The notes under the pieces were generated by a model that searched no databases, was not told the origin of the DNA, and saw only the letters and a program-made list of their open reading frames with translations. The position numbers and the translations under genes are program-made. DNA of 64,000 nt. Origin: Stigmatella aurantiaca DW4/3-1. Lineage in GTDB: Bacteria > Myxococcota > Myxococcia > Myxococcales > Myxococcaceae. The stretch lies in assembly GCF_000165485.1 (NCBI RefSeq), contig NC_014623.1, positions 6,590,893-6,654,892 of the forward strand, given 5' to 3'. This document shows, piece by piece, positions 42,153-51,113 of the stretch (position 1 is its first letter; each line of letters opens with the position of its first letter).

Positions 42153-42767
42153 TCAGGAAGTCCGCTTCGCGCTCCGCAAGGAGCACAGGCCCGTGAGGGT
42201 CTCCACCAATTGGTCCACGGAGGACGTGGGAAAAACGGGGCACGTGAGCTTGAGGCTCACCACGCCGTGGAATGCCCCCCACAACACCTCGGCCAGGGGA
42301 ACAACGGGGACCGTGTCCGCCACCTCGCCCTGGTCCTTCAGTGCCTCCACGAGCTGGACCAGCACCTGAAAGGCCCGTCCTCCGGCGTCCTCGGGGCCGC
42401 GAAAGATGTCGGTGGTGAACTCTGGATCGGTCATGAAGAGCAACCGGTAGGTCTCCGGATCCTCGAGGCCAAAGCCGATATACGCCTCGGCGAGCGCCCG
42501 GAGCCGACGCACCGCGAGGGGCTCGGCGGCCGCTGGCTCCAGCCGTGCGAGCATCTCCTCGAAGCCCTGCAGACAGAGCGCCCGAGCGATGGCATCCCGG
42601 CTCTTGAAGTGCAGGTAGATGGCCGCCGGCGAGTACTCGATGGCCTCGGCGAGCTTGCGCATCGTGAGGCCCGCGAAGCCCTCCCGCACGACCAACTCCC
42701 GCGCCACCCGAAGGATGGCGGCGCGCACCTCGCCCTTCTGCCGCTCCCGGCGCTCCACGGTCCCCAT
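42153..42767 (-). CDS. TetR-family transcriptional regulator
   Basis: A 204-residue repressor. The helix-turn-helix spans about 15-60 (AILRVARELVVREGFAGLTM then LAEAIEYSPAAIYLHFKSRD). The C-terminal helical domain has the VLWGAFHGVVSL segment of the TetR_C_13-like group. ATG 42767 was chosen with GGAG upstream; a longer frame to 42803 overlaps the promoter. A 23-bp near-palindrome lies in the divergent gap with the epimerase gene, with a perfect -10 element for the latter beside it, so it very likely represses that gene and itself. Confidence 0.92.
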   Translation of the reverse strand: MGTVERRERQKGEVRAAILRVARELVVREGFAGLTMRKLAEAIEYSPAAIYLHFKSRDAIARALCLQGFEEMLARLEPAAAEPLAVRRLRALAEAYIGFGLEDPETYRLLFMTDPEFTTDIFRGPEDAGGRAFQVLVQLVEALKDQGEVADTVPVVPLAEVLWGAFHGVVSLKLTCPVFPTSSVDQLVETLTGLCSLRSAKRTS

Positions 42768-42811
42768 CTCGACGTCTCCACTTGACTTGAGTGAACACCT
42801 CATAATATCTG

Positions 42812-42840
42812 AACACCGTTCACTGAACGGCGTTTATAAT
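42812..42840. promoter_or_regulatory. TetR operator and -10 element of the epimerase promoter
   Basis: Near-palindrome of 23 bp at 42812-42834 with core CCGTTCA-C-TGAACGG and flanking AAC/GTT; only one symmetric pair and the central base break symmetry. It abuts TATAAT at 42835-42840, an exact -10 consensus for the plus-strand gene. A repressor bound here would cover that promoter. Confidence 0.75.
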
Positions 42841-42870
42841 CTAAACGGCCAACAGACGGGGAGGCGTTCC

Positions 42871-43827
42871 ATGGGAAAATGGGCACTGTGGGGAGCCGCC
42901 GGAGTGGTGGGACAGAGCGTCGCGGCCGCGCTGCGCAGCCAGGGGAAGCCCTACCGGGTGGTGGGCCGCTCGCTTGGCGGCTTGAAGGCCACGTTCGGGG
43001 ATGATCCGCTGGCGGAACAGGTGACGTGGAATCCAGAGGACGCGGCGTCGGTGCGCGCGGCGGTCCGGGGGGTCGACACGCTCATCTACCTCGTCGGGGT
43101 GCCCTATCAGGACTTTCGCCTTCACCCCCTGTTGATGCAGCGCACGCTCGAGGCGGCCATCGCGGAAGGCGTGGAACGGCTGGTGCTCATCGGGACGGTG
43201 TACCCGTACGGCCATGCCCGGACGACCCCTGTGCGCGAAGACCATCCGCGCGAGCCGCATACCTTCAAGGGGCGGATGCGCAAAGAGCAGGAGGACCTGG
43301 TGCTCGCCGCGGATGCCGCTGGCCGTATCCGGGGCACCATTTTGCGTCTGCCGGACTTCTACGGACCGGGCGTGGACAAGAGCTTCCTGTATTCCGCCTT
43401 CCAGGCGGCGCTTCAGGGCAACACGGCGAACCTGGTGGGGCCCATCGACGTGCCCCATGAGTTCGTCTTCGTTCCAGACGTGGGGCCCGTGGTGCTCTCC
43501 CTGGCGAACGAGCCGAAAGCGTATGGGCGGTTCTGGAACCTGGCGGGCGCGGGGTCGACGACCCAGAGAGCCCTGGTCGAGCGCATCTTCCAGGAAGCGG
43601 GCCGCACGCCGCGCTTCCGGGTCGCGTCAAAGCTGATGCTGCGCCTGCTCGGGCTGGGCAATCCGTTCATGCGCGAGCTCGTGGAGATGCACTATCTGCT
43701 CACGCACCCGGTGCTCATGGACGACTCGGCCCTGCGCGGCCTGCTCGGCACGGTGCACAAGACGTCCTATGAAGAGGGCATCCGCCGCACCCTGCGCGAG
43801 ATGGGCCAGACGCAGCGCTCGGCATGA
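42871..43827 (+). CDS. NAD(P)-binding epimerase/dehydratase-family protein
   Basis: A 318-residue Rossmann protein of the extended/atypical SDR type. The cofactor motif is degenerate: ALWGAAGVVGQSVAAAL. The region GTVYPYGHARTTPVREDHPR replaces the usual Tyr-x-x-x-Lys. ATG 42871 has GGGGAGG upstream; the open frame continues upstream but has no support there. Transcribed divergently from tetR behind a TATAAT box and operator. Substrate is unknown; it resembles oxidoreductases annotated as NAD-dependent epimerases. Confidence 0.83.
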   Translation: MGKWALWGAAGVVGQSVAAALRSQGKPYRVVGRSLGGLKATFGDDPLAEQVTWNPEDAASVRAAVRGVDTLIYLVGVPYQDFRLHPLLMQRTLEAAIAEGVERLVLIGTVYPYGHARTTPVREDHPREPHTFKGRMRKEQEDLVLAADAAGRIRGTILRLPDFYGPGVDKSFLYSAFQAALQGNTANLVGPIDVPHEFVFVPDVGPVVLSLANEPKAYGRFWNLAGAGSTTQRALVERIFQEAGRTPRFRVASKLMLRLLGLGNPFMRELVEMHYLLTHPVLMDDSALRGLLGTVHKTSYEEGIRRTLREMGQTQRSA

Positions 43828-43868
43828 GGGGGCCCCTCCCCCTTCATGCCACACATGGAGACGCCGGG

Positions 43869-44864
43869 TTACCGGGGGATGCACCCGGCCGCAGGCGTCG
43901 AGGCCACCACCGTGCCAAGGTGCTGGAAGTAGTCGTTCCAGATCGGAAGGGTGCCATCGGCTCCCGCGTGTTCGCCAATGATATAGGTGCTGGCCTTGGG
44001 CAGCCCCACCGCCGCATAGGCGGAGATGTCCGTGGTGGCGTTGCCATACACGCGGACGATGTCGAGCCCGACATCGTCGAGCAGGTAGGACAGGTAGTCG
44101 ATCTTGTACTGCTCGGTGTCGGGCGGAATGGGCCCCCCTCCATAGGGATTGGTGTGCACATGCCCATTCAGGAGGCCCTTGTACTGGATCCACTCCCGCG
44201 TGTCCTTGGCAACCCAGTAGGGCCGGCCCGTGAGATAGACGATCTGATAGCCCAGGGCCGCATAGCTGTTCACCACATCCACCGCGTAAGGATAGGCCTG
44301 GGCCGTGCTGACACCGAGGTAATCGCCCACCATTTCAAAGTCGTTGAGGGTCAAGGTGCCATCGATGTCGAACAGGACGGTCTTGCGGCCCGGTTCGACC
44401 ACGGAGACAAAACCACTGGCCGAGCTGAGATCGCCTTCGACGATCATCGCCACCCGGTACTCTCCCACGGGCCGGGAGATGGGCACGTAGATCTTCCCAT
44501 CGGAGTCCGTGCGGTACTTGCCGACATATTGCCAGCCTGGCGTCAGGGTTCCCGTGATGTAGACATGGACATCCTCATCCTCGAGGTCCTTGTGGAGGAC
44601 GCCGCTGTAGTCGAACTTGCCCACGACCGTGGCCTGGACACCGGCGGGAACAATCTGATCGTGCACCATGTGATAGGGCGGATAGGTCCAGGACAGGAGC
44701 TGGCTTCCCGAGTGCCGGAAGCTCCGCCGCGCCGGGCCCTGGAGCGCCGGTGGGTTCGCGACCGAGGCATAGTCCGGGCACGTGGGCTGCGCAAAGGCAG
44801 CCGAGGGAACAGCACACAGAATCCAGAGCATCCGCGCAAGCATTTGAGCAACAGTCCGTGTCAA
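43869..44864 (-). CDS. Secreted lipin/LNS2-like (App1-type) phosphatase
   Basis: A 331-residue exported HAD-type phosphatase. A signal peptide (LARMLWILCAVPSAAFA) is followed by an Ig-like segment (about 60-157) and an LNS2 domain. The HAD nucleophile motif is FDIDGTLTLND with Asp166 and Asp168; the family's second part, VYLTGRPYWVAKDTREW then IVRVYGNATTDISAYAAVGL, is also present. LNS2 domains act as phosphatidate phosphatases in lipins and App1; here a secreted form could act on lipids outside the cell. TTG 44864 was chosen for the AGGAGG five bases upstream. Confidence 0.83.
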   Translation of the reverse strand: MTRTVAQMLARMLWILCAVPSAAFAQPTCPDYASVANPPALQGPARRSFRHSGSQLLSWTYPPYHMVHDQIVPAGVQATVVGKFDYSGVLHKDLEDEDVHVYITGTLTPGWQYVGKYRTDSDGKIYVPISRPVGEYRVAMIVEGDLSSASGFVSVVEPGRKTVLFDIDGTLTLNDFEMVGDYLGVSTAQAYPYAVDVVNSYAALGYQIVYLTGRPYWVAKDTREWIQYKGLLNGHVHTNPYGGGPIPPDTEQYKIDYLSYLLDDVGLDIVRVYGNATTDISAYAAVGLPKASTYIIGEHAGADGTLPIWNDYFQHLGTVVASTPAAGCIPR

Positions 44865-44974
44865 GAGCGCCTCCTGGGCCAAACTCCGGCTCGAGTCTGA
44901 CGTCTCCAGCCGGAAGTTGGGCGCGCCTTATAGCGCACCTCGCGGCCGTCAATCCCTGGCATGCGCGAGCAGAC

Positions 44975-45859
44975 TCATTCCCCCCTCTCTTGTGCCCTCG
45001 CACGCACTTCCGCCGCGAAAAGGTCCGCTGCGGGTGTACGCGGTGCGCCCTTGCGCCAGAGAAGCGCCGCGAGTTCGGAGCGTGGCGCGGGCGTGAGGCG
45101 CTTGACCACCAATTTCTCGGCATCGGCAAGCCGCGGCTCGGGAAGCACCGTGACGGCCAGCCCCGCCCGGACGATGGCAAGCACGGTGGCCACGGCGTTT
45201 GACTCGAGCGTGACGCGGGGCACGAGCCGCATCGCTGAAAACCAGGCATCAACGCGGGCGCGCACCCTCAACCCAGACGTCAGCAAGGCAAAAGGCTCGT
45301 CCACGAGTTGCCGCGCCCCTACTGACTCTCCCGCTGCCAGGGGATGGCCTCGCGCGACGACGAGCGCAAGCCTGCTGTCGAAGACCGGCTCCGCCTCGAG
45401 GTCCAACGAGCGCGCGGGCGCGTAGCCCAGCCCCACATCCAGCTTGCCATCCACGAGCCGCCGCTCCAATCGCCGGACGACAGCCTCCTCGGCGCTCAAT
45501 GCCAACCCGGGGTGCCTGCGCAGCACGGCGGCCAGCGCTGGAATCACGACGCCGCGCATGCTCGGCGGATAGCCCACGCGCAGAGCGCCCGTGGTGAGCC
45601 CGCGCAGCGCTCCCACCGCCACCATGCCCGCGTTCACGTCTTCCAGTGCGCGCGAGGCATAGGAGCGGAACAACTCCCCTGCCTGGGTCAACCGCACGCC
45701 GCTGCGCGCGCGCTCGAAGAGGGGCGTTCCGAGCTCCTCCTCGAGTTGGCGGATCTGCTGCGACAACGTGGGTTGAGAGACGTGGACGCGCCGCGCGGCG
45801 CGCCCGAAGTGCAGCGTGCCTGCGACTGCGGAGAAGTAGCGGAGGTGGCGCAGCTCCAT
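44975..45859 (-). CDS. LysR-family transcriptional regulator
   Basis: A 294-residue activator/repressor. The winged helix is at the start (MELRHLRYFSAVAGTLHFGR, then VHVSQPTLSQQIRQLEEELG), followed by a ligand-binding domain of the CynR/CbbR type. It is divergent from the TPP synthase gene, with an ATAG-N7-CTAT site between them, the normal LysR arrangement. ATG 45859 was chosen at the start of the conserved MELRHLRYF; a longer frame extends into the next gene's leader. The inducer is unknown. Confidence 0.93.
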   Translation of the reverse strand: MELRHLRYFSAVAGTLHFGRAARRVHVSQPTLSQQIRQLEEELGTPLFERARSGVRLTQAGELFRSYASRALEDVNAGMVAVGALRGLTTGALRVGYPPSMRGVVIPALAAVLRRHPGLALSAEEAVVRRLERRLVDGKLDVGLGYAPARSLDLEAEPVFDSRLALVVARGHPLAAGESVGARQLVDEPFALLTSGLRVRARVDAWFSAMRLVPRVTLESNAVATVLAIVRAGLAVTVLPEPRLADAEKLVVKRLTPAPRSELAALLWRKGAPRTPAADLFAAEVRARAQERGE

Positions 45860-45868
45860 CGGGGCATC

Positions 45869-45883
45869 ATAGATGGTGCCTAT
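45869..45883. promoter_or_regulatory. LysR box between lysR and the TPP synthase gene
   Basis: ATAG-N7-CTAT (arms 45869-45872 and 45880-45883) satisfies the T-N11-A rule. It is 10 bases from the lysR ATG and 77 bases from the synthase ATG. Such sites bind LysR proteins controlling both divergent genes. Confidence 0.5.
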
Positions 45884-45959
45884 CGGGTTCATGAGAACAA
45901 ACGAATGTACGAATCGATGGCCGCGGGTAGATCTTTCCTCGTCACGAAGGAGACACCCC

Positions 45960-47603
45960 ATGAAAGCATCCGACCTGTTCGTCAAAGCGCTCGAAGCCGA
46001 GGGCGTGCGCTGTGTCTTCGGCCTCCCCGGTGAGGAAAACCTGGACCTGCTCGAATCGATGCGCGCCTCGGGCATGCGCCTCATCGTCACGCGTCATGAG
46101 CAGGCCGCGGGCTTCATGGCCGCCACGCAAGGCCGGCTGACCGGACGCGCGGGCGTGTGCCTGGCGACCCTGGGCCCCGGTGCGACCAACCTCGTCACGG
46201 CCGCGGCCTATGCCCAGCTCGGCGCCATGCCCATGGTGATGCTCACCGGTCAAAAGCCCATCAAGGCCAGCAAGCAGGGGCACTTTCAGATCGTCGACGT
46301 GGTGGGGATGATGCGGCCCCTGACCAAGTCGACCCGTACGCTCGTCTCCGCGGAGCATGTCCCCTCGGCGGTGCGTGAGGCGTTCCGGCGCGCGGAAGAG
46401 GAGCGCCCAGGTGCCACTCACCTGGAATTGCCCGAGGACGTGGCGCGCGAAACCACCTCCGCGGCCCCTCTCGCGCCCAGCATTCACCGCAGGCCCGTGG
46501 CCGACGAGGCCTCCATCGCGCAGGCCGTCGAGGCCATCGCCTCCGCCCGCCGCCCGCTGCTGATGATTGGCGCGGGCGCCAACCGCAAGTTGACCTGGGA
46601 GATGCTTCGCGTCTTCGTGGACCGGGTGGGAATGCCCTTCTTCAGCACCCAGATGGGCAAGGGCGTCGTCGACGAGACGCACCCTCTCTGGATGGGCACC
46701 GCGGCGCTCTCCGATGGCGACTTCGTCCACCGGGCCATCGACGCCTCGGACTGCATCGTCAACGTGGGCCATGACGTCATCGAAAAGCCCCCCTTCGTCA
46801 TGCGGGACTCCCGCCGCACGGTGGTCCACTTGAACTTCTCCTCGGCCGAGGTCGACCCCGTGTACTTCCCTCAGGTGCAGATCACGGGTGACATCGCCAA
46901 TGCGGTGTGGCGCCTCGCGGAGGGCGTGGGTCAACGTTCACACTGGGACTTCGCGCCCTTCGAGCGCGCCCGGGCGGAGCTCGACGCGCAGCTCGCGAGC
47001 GGCGCGAGCGATGACCGTTTCCCCCTCTACCCCGCGCGGCTCGTCGCGGAGGTGCGGCGCGCGATGCCAGATGACGGCATCGTGTGCCTGGACAATGGCA
47101 TGTACAAGCTCTGGTTCGCCCGCTACTACCGGTGCCGGCGGCCCAACACGCTGCTGCTCGACAATGCGCTCGCGACGATGGGCGCGGGGCTCCCGTCCGC
47201 CATCGCGGCGAAGCTGGTCCACCCTCGGCGCAAAGTGCTCGCGGTCTGTGGGGACGGCGGGTTCATGATGAACTCGCAGGAGTTGGAGACGGCGGTCCGT
47301 CTGAAGCTCGACCTGACGGTGGCCGTGGTGCGCGACGATGGCTATGGAATGATTCGCTGGAAGCAAGAGCAGATGGGTCTCCCTGACTTCGGGATGGCAC
47401 TGGGCAATCCGGACTTCGTCCGCTACGCGGAGGCGTACGGCGCGCACGGACACCGCCCAGCAAGCGCCACGGAGTTCGGCGCCACGCTCTCCCGCTGCCT
47501 CGAGTCGGGAGGCGTGCACGTCATCGACTTGCCCATCGACTACTCGGAGAACGCTCGTGCGCTCGGCGCGGGCATCGAGTCAGGCGCCATCCACGCGTCA
47601 TGA
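45960..47603 (+). CDS. Acetolactate synthase-type TPP enzyme
   Basis: A 547-residue thiamine-diphosphate enzyme of the acetolactate synthase large-subunit type. The activating Glu47 is in RLIVTRHEQAAGFMA; the FAD/substrate-loop segment TLGPGATNLVTAAAYAQL and the diphosphate site GDGGFMMNSQELETAVRL are present. AAGGAG lies eight bases before the ATG. It is followed by an aldehyde dehydrogenase, and no small regulatory subunit is present, so a catabolic synthase or carboligase is more likely than branched-chain biosynthesis. It is under the divergent LysR. Confidence 0.88.
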   Translation: MKASDLFVKALEAEGVRCVFGLPGEENLDLLESMRASGMRLIVTRHEQAAGFMAATQGRLTGRAGVCLATLGPGATNLVTAAAYAQLGAMPMVMLTGQKPIKASKQGHFQIVDVVGMMRPLTKSTRTLVSAEHVPSAVREAFRRAEEERPGATHLELPEDVARETTSAAPLAPSIHRRPVADEASIAQAVEAIASARRPLLMIGAGANRKLTWEMLRVFVDRVGMPFFSTQMGKGVVDETHPLWMGTAALSDGDFVHRAIDASDCIVNVGHDVIEKPPFVMRDSRRTVVHLNFSSAEVDPVYFPQVQITGDIANAVWRLAEGVGQRSHWDFAPFERARAELDAQLASGASDDRFPLYPARLVAEVRRAMPDDGIVCLDNGMYKLWFARYYRCRRPNTLLLDNALATMGAGLPSAIAAKLVHPRRKVLAVCGDGGFMMNSQELETAVRLKLDLTVAVVRDDGYGMIRWKQEQMGLPDFGMALGNPDFVRYAEAYGAHGHRPASATEFGATLSRCLESGGVHVIDLPIDYSENARALGAGIESGAIHAS

Positions 47604-47629
47604 GAACGAACGAGAAAGTGGGGAATGCC

Positions 47630-49063
47630 ATGCTGGCTGAACGATACCCGTATTACCTGGCCAACCGGCCACGACAGCCCAACGCGGCGCTGGCCGTGAC
47701 CGACAAGTACACCGGCGAGACCGTGACGCATGTGGCCCTCGCGGACGCCGACGCCGTGGAGCAAGCCATCGCCGCCGCGGCCCTCGCGGCAGGCCCGATG
47801 CGCCGGCTGGCACCGTATGTCCGGCAGGAAGTGCTCGAGCACTGCGTCCGCCGTTTTCATGAGCGGGCCGAGGAATTCGCGCTCGCCCTCTGCATCGAGG
47901 CGGGCAAGCCCCTGCGCGACGCCCGGGGCGAAGTGACGCGGCTCATCGAGACCTTCAAGGCGGCGGCCGGGGAAGCCGTGCGGGGGGGAGGCGAACTCCT
48001 GAACTTGGAGGTGTCACCGCGCACGGCCGGCTACCGGGGATTCACCCAGCGCGTCCCCATTGGCCCATGCTCCTTCATCACCCCCTTCAACTTCCCGCTC
48101 AACCTGGTGGCGCACAAGGTGGCCCCCGCCATTGCCGCGGGATGTCCCTTCGTGCTCAAGCCCTCGGACCGCACGCCGGTGAGCGCGCTGCTCATGGCGG
48201 AAGTGCTCGCCGAAACGGCCCTCCCCGAAGGCGCCTTCTCGGTCCTCCCGGTGCGATTGGAAGACATCGGGCCGTTCATCGAGGATGACCGGCTCAAGCT
48301 GCTCTCCTTCACCGGCTCGGAAAAGGTGGGATGGGACCTCAAGGTGCGGGCTGGCCGCAAGAAGGTGGTTCTCGAGCTGGGTGGCAACGCGGCCTGCGTG
48401 GTGGACCGCGATCAAGGCGACCGGCTGGACTTCGTCGCGGACCGGATTGCCCTTGGCGCCTTCTTCCAGGCGGGGCAGAGCTGCATCTCGGTGCAGCGCG
48501 TGCTCGTGCACGAGGAGCTGTATGGCGCTTTGCGCGAACGGCTCATCGCACGGGCGCGGGCACTGCGCCCCGGAAACCCCCGGGAGGAATCCACCACCTT
48601 GGGGCCCATGATCGACGAGCCCGCCGCGCGCCGGCTGGAAGGATGGATTGCACAGGCAGTAGGACGCGGGGCACGGATCCTGACCGGAGGGGGGCGCCGC
48701 GGAGCCCTGCTTGACGCCACCGTGCTGGAGGGCGTCCCCGAGGATGAGCCGTTGTCTGCCGAAGAGGCATTCGGTCCGGTCGTGCTCCTCCAGCCTTTCC
48801 ACACGTTCGACGACGCACTCCGTGCGGTGAATGGCGGGCGCTATGGATTGCAGGCGGGCCTCTTCACCCGCGACCTGTCACGAACCCTGAAGGCCTGGGA
48901 CGAGTTGGAGGTCGGGGGCGTCATCGTGGGAGACGTGCCGAGCTTCCGCGTCGATACGATGCCCTACGGCGGCGTGAAGGGCTCAGGCTTGGGGCGTGAA
49001 GGCGTGAAGTACGCCATGGAGGACATGACCGAGCCAAGGCTGCTCGTCCTGCGCCAAGAATGA
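47630..49063 (+). CDS. NAD(P)-dependent aldehyde dehydrogenase
   Basis: A 477-residue aldehyde dehydrogenase. The oxyanion Asn154 is in ITPFNFPLNLVAHK, the general base Glu249 in VVLELGGNAACVV and the nucleophile Cys285 in FFQAGQSCISVQR. ATG 47630 has GGGGA at good spacing and opens the conserved MLAERYPYYLANRP; an upstream ATG at 47600 overlaps the synthase stop but has no ribosome binding site. Tight spacing with the TPP synthase suggests a shared pathway in which the aldehyde is its product or substrate. Identity of the aldehyde is unknown. Confidence 0.92.
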   Translation: MLAERYPYYLANRPRQPNAALAVTDKYTGETVTHVALADADAVEQAIAAAALAAGPMRRLAPYVRQEVLEHCVRRFHERAEEFALALCIEAGKPLRDARGEVTRLIETFKAAAGEAVRGGGELLNLEVSPRTAGYRGFTQRVPIGPCSFITPFNFPLNLVAHKVAPAIAAGCPFVLKPSDRTPVSALLMAEVLAETALPEGAFSVLPVRLEDIGPFIEDDRLKLLSFTGSEKVGWDLKVRAGRKKVVLELGGNAACVVDRDQGDRLDFVADRIALGAFFQAGQSCISVQRVLVHEELYGALRERLIARARALRPGNPREESTTLGPMIDEPAARRLEGWIAQAVGRGARILTGGGRRGALLDATVLEGVPEDEPLSAEEAFGPVVLLQPFHTFDDALRAVNGGRYGLQAGLFTRDLSRTLKAWDELEVGGVIVGDVPSFRVDTMPYGGVKGSGLGREGVKYAMEDMTEPRLLVLRQE

Positions 49064-49077
49064 GGCGGCGTGTCTTG

Positions 49078-50091
49078 TCAGGTATGCCAGGCGTGCCGAC
49101 GCCCCGACTCGCGCCAGCGCGTCGGCGTCACCCCTTCCCAGGCGTGAAACGCGCGTGAAAAAGAGTTCAGCTCCTCGAAGCCCAGGAGGAAGGCGACTTC
49201 TCCCGCGTCGAGTTCGGTGTTGGCCAGCAGCCGGCGCGCGGTGTCCCTGCGAACGTCATCCAGCAGGCTCTGATACGTCGTTCCAAACTCTCCGAGCCTG
49301 CGCTGAAGGGTGCGCTGGCTCATGTGCATCTCCTTGGCCAGCTTCCCGATGCTGGGGCGCTCACCGCACATGCGGCGGCTCAGAATCGCCCTCGCATCGT
49401 CGGCCACCGAACGCGACGTCCGCTGCTCACTCAGTTGGGCTTCCAACCCCGGCACCATCACTGCGAGCAGGTCGGCGTTGTGCGTCACAAAGGGCCTCGC
49501 AAGCGCCGCCTCCTCAATGACCAGGAGATCGATCGGCGCGTCGAAGCGAACGTCGCTCCCGAAATGCCGCCGGAGGGCGCTCTCGCCCGCCCGGCGCCTC
49601 GCCAATTCGACCCGTCGCGGAAGAAGAGGCCCCCCAAAGCCCCGGCGCGCCAGGGCAAGAATGGAGGCAAACGTCGCGTCGACGAGCATCATCGGGAGTG
49701 ACTCTTCGACGTGCACCCAGTGAAACCGGATCCTCGCCTCCCCCTCCACCGCCTCGACGGACACCTGCTCCCCACAAACGAGGAGCTTGTAACGCGCGAA
49801 CTTCCTGAGCGCGTCCCCCAGGGTCGGCGAGTGGAGCGCCGCCAGCGATGCGACATCGAATTGATGCGGCAACGCCTCGGCCCCCACCCTCAACCCGAGA
49901 TCCTGGCTGCCGCCGACCTCCTCCACCGCGCGCCAGAACGCGAAGAACTCTCGCGTGGAGAGCTTGGCCCTCGGGGGTTGAAACCGGGAAGGCACGAGCC
50001 CCGCGTGGCGAAGCAGGCGCTCCACATCCACACCCAGGGCGGCGAACCGGTCAAGCAAGACGCTCGGCACGGGAACGAAGTCCGCGGACAA
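49078..50091 (-). CDS. AraC-family transcriptional regulator
   Basis: A 337-residue regulator. The C-terminal double helix-turn-helix (about 235-330) is clear: IGKLAKEMHMSQRTLQRRLG and the LDAGEVAFLLGFEELNSFSR then AFHAWEGVTPTRWRE pattern. The N-terminal part is the arabinose-binding-like domain of OruR/ArgR-type members (VPVPSVLLDRFAALGVDVER). TTG 50091 starts one base after the SDR stop, with GGGAGGGG just upstream, so the pair is one operon. A longer open frame into the SDR gene was rejected as a shadow. Confidence 0.9.
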   Translation of the reverse strand: MSADFVPVPSVLLDRFAALGVDVERLLRHAGLVPSRFQPPRAKLSTREFFAFWRAVEEVGGSQDLGLRVGAEALPHQFDVASLAALHSPTLGDALRKFARYKLLVCGEQVSVEAVEGEARIRFHWVHVEESLPMMLVDATFASILALARRGFGGPLLPRRVELARRRAGESALRRHFGSDVRFDAPIDLLVIEEAALARPFVTHNADLLAVMVPGLEAQLSEQRTSRSVADDARAILSRRMCGERPSIGKLAKEMHMSQRTLQRRLGEFGTTYQSLLDDVRRDTARRLLANTELDAGEVAFLLGFEELNSFSRAFHAWEGVTPTRWRESGRRHAWHT

Positions 50092-50092
50092 T

Positions 50093-50977
50093 TCAGCCCC
50101 TCCCTGGCTTGGCGAGCTTCGCCACCGGTGACTCGGAAAAAGGAGCCAGCCCGTCGAAGTCGGTCGACAGGCTGAGGGCCCTCCACTTCGCGTCCTCTTC
50201 CGCGCGCGCCTCGGCAATGAGGCCCGAAAGAAACACGGCGTCGGAGCCCAGCAGAAGCCGGAGCGGCGGCTCCTTTTCAGAGGCCACCTGGAGAATGGCC
50301 TGCGCGCACTTCGCCGGATCGCCCCGCATGATGTCGGGGTTCTCATGCCGGTACGCGACCATCGCACCGACGGTTGACTGATAATCGCTCTGGATGTCGC
50401 CCGTCTTCATGGAAGACCCCGCCCAATCGGTGCGCATCCCACCGGGCTCGACGACGGTGACACGAATGCCCAGACTCCCCACTTCTTTCGCGAGGACTTC
50501 CGAGAAGCCGCCCACTGCCCACTTCGCGGATTGGTAGGCCGCAAGGCCCGGGGTCGAGCCGCGTCCCCCGATAGAGGAGATCTGGATGATGTGGCCCTCG
50601 CGTTGCGCGCGGAGGATGGGCAGCGCGGCCCGCGTCACGTTCACGACGCCGAAAAAATTCGTCTCGATTTGAGCGCGAAAGTCATCCTCCGCGACGTCCT
50701 CGATCGAGTTGACGTTCGCGTACCCGGCGTTGTTGACGACCACGTCGAGACGCCCGAAAGCGGACGTCGCCACGGCCACGGCCGCGCGCGCCGCGGCAGG
50801 CTCCGCCACATCGAGCCCGACGGCGCGCACCCGCTCGCCGTACTGCGCGACAAGCGACTGGAGGTCTTCGGGCTTGCGCGCCGTGGCCACGAGGCGGTGG
50901 CCCGCGGCAAGCACAGCCTTCGCGAGTTCACGGCCGAGGCCGCGAGAGCTTCCGGTGATGAGCCAAACCTTTGACAT
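50093..50977 (-). CDS. Short-chain dehydrogenase/reductase
   Basis: A 294-residue classical SDR. The cofactor motif is TGSSRGLG (8-15), NNAG is at 82-85 (VNNAGYANV), and the active site is Ser134/135, Tyr148 and Lys152 (AAYQSAKWA). The early Arg of the cofactor loop (ATARKPEDL) favours NADPH. AAGGAA precedes the ATG. It is the first gene of an operon with the AraC regulator. Substrate unknown. Confidence 0.93.
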   Translation of the reverse strand: MSKVWLITGSSRGLGRELAKAVLAAGHRLVATARKPEDLQSLVAQYGERVRAVGLDVAEPAAARAAVAVATSAFGRLDVVVNNAGYANVNSIEDVAEDDFRAQIETNFFGVVNVTRAALPILRAQREGHIIQISSIGGRGSTPGLAAYQSAKWAVGGFSEVLAKEVGSLGIRVTVVEPGGMRTDWAGSSMKTGDIQSDYQSTVGAMVAYRHENPDIMRGDPAKCAQAILQVASEKEPPLRLLLGSDAVFLSGLIAEARAEEDAKWRALSLSTDFDGLAPFSESPVAKLAKPGRG

Positions 50978-51113
50978 GGGGACATTCCTTGGGAGGGGCA
51001 GAACAGCAGCCCCCTCCATACAGGGATGAGGCCTCCCCTCCGTCATCCGAGCGCGCCAATTTATCATCGGATCGCGCCATGAGCGCCTGGCCTCCCGGAG
51101 CAGGCATCGCGCG

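Noticed and set aside
49078-50367. AraC gene starting as far up as 50367
   Set aside because: The extra 92 codons lie inside the SDR gene and read as Arg/Ser-rich shadow; TTG 50091 has an excellent ribosome binding site.
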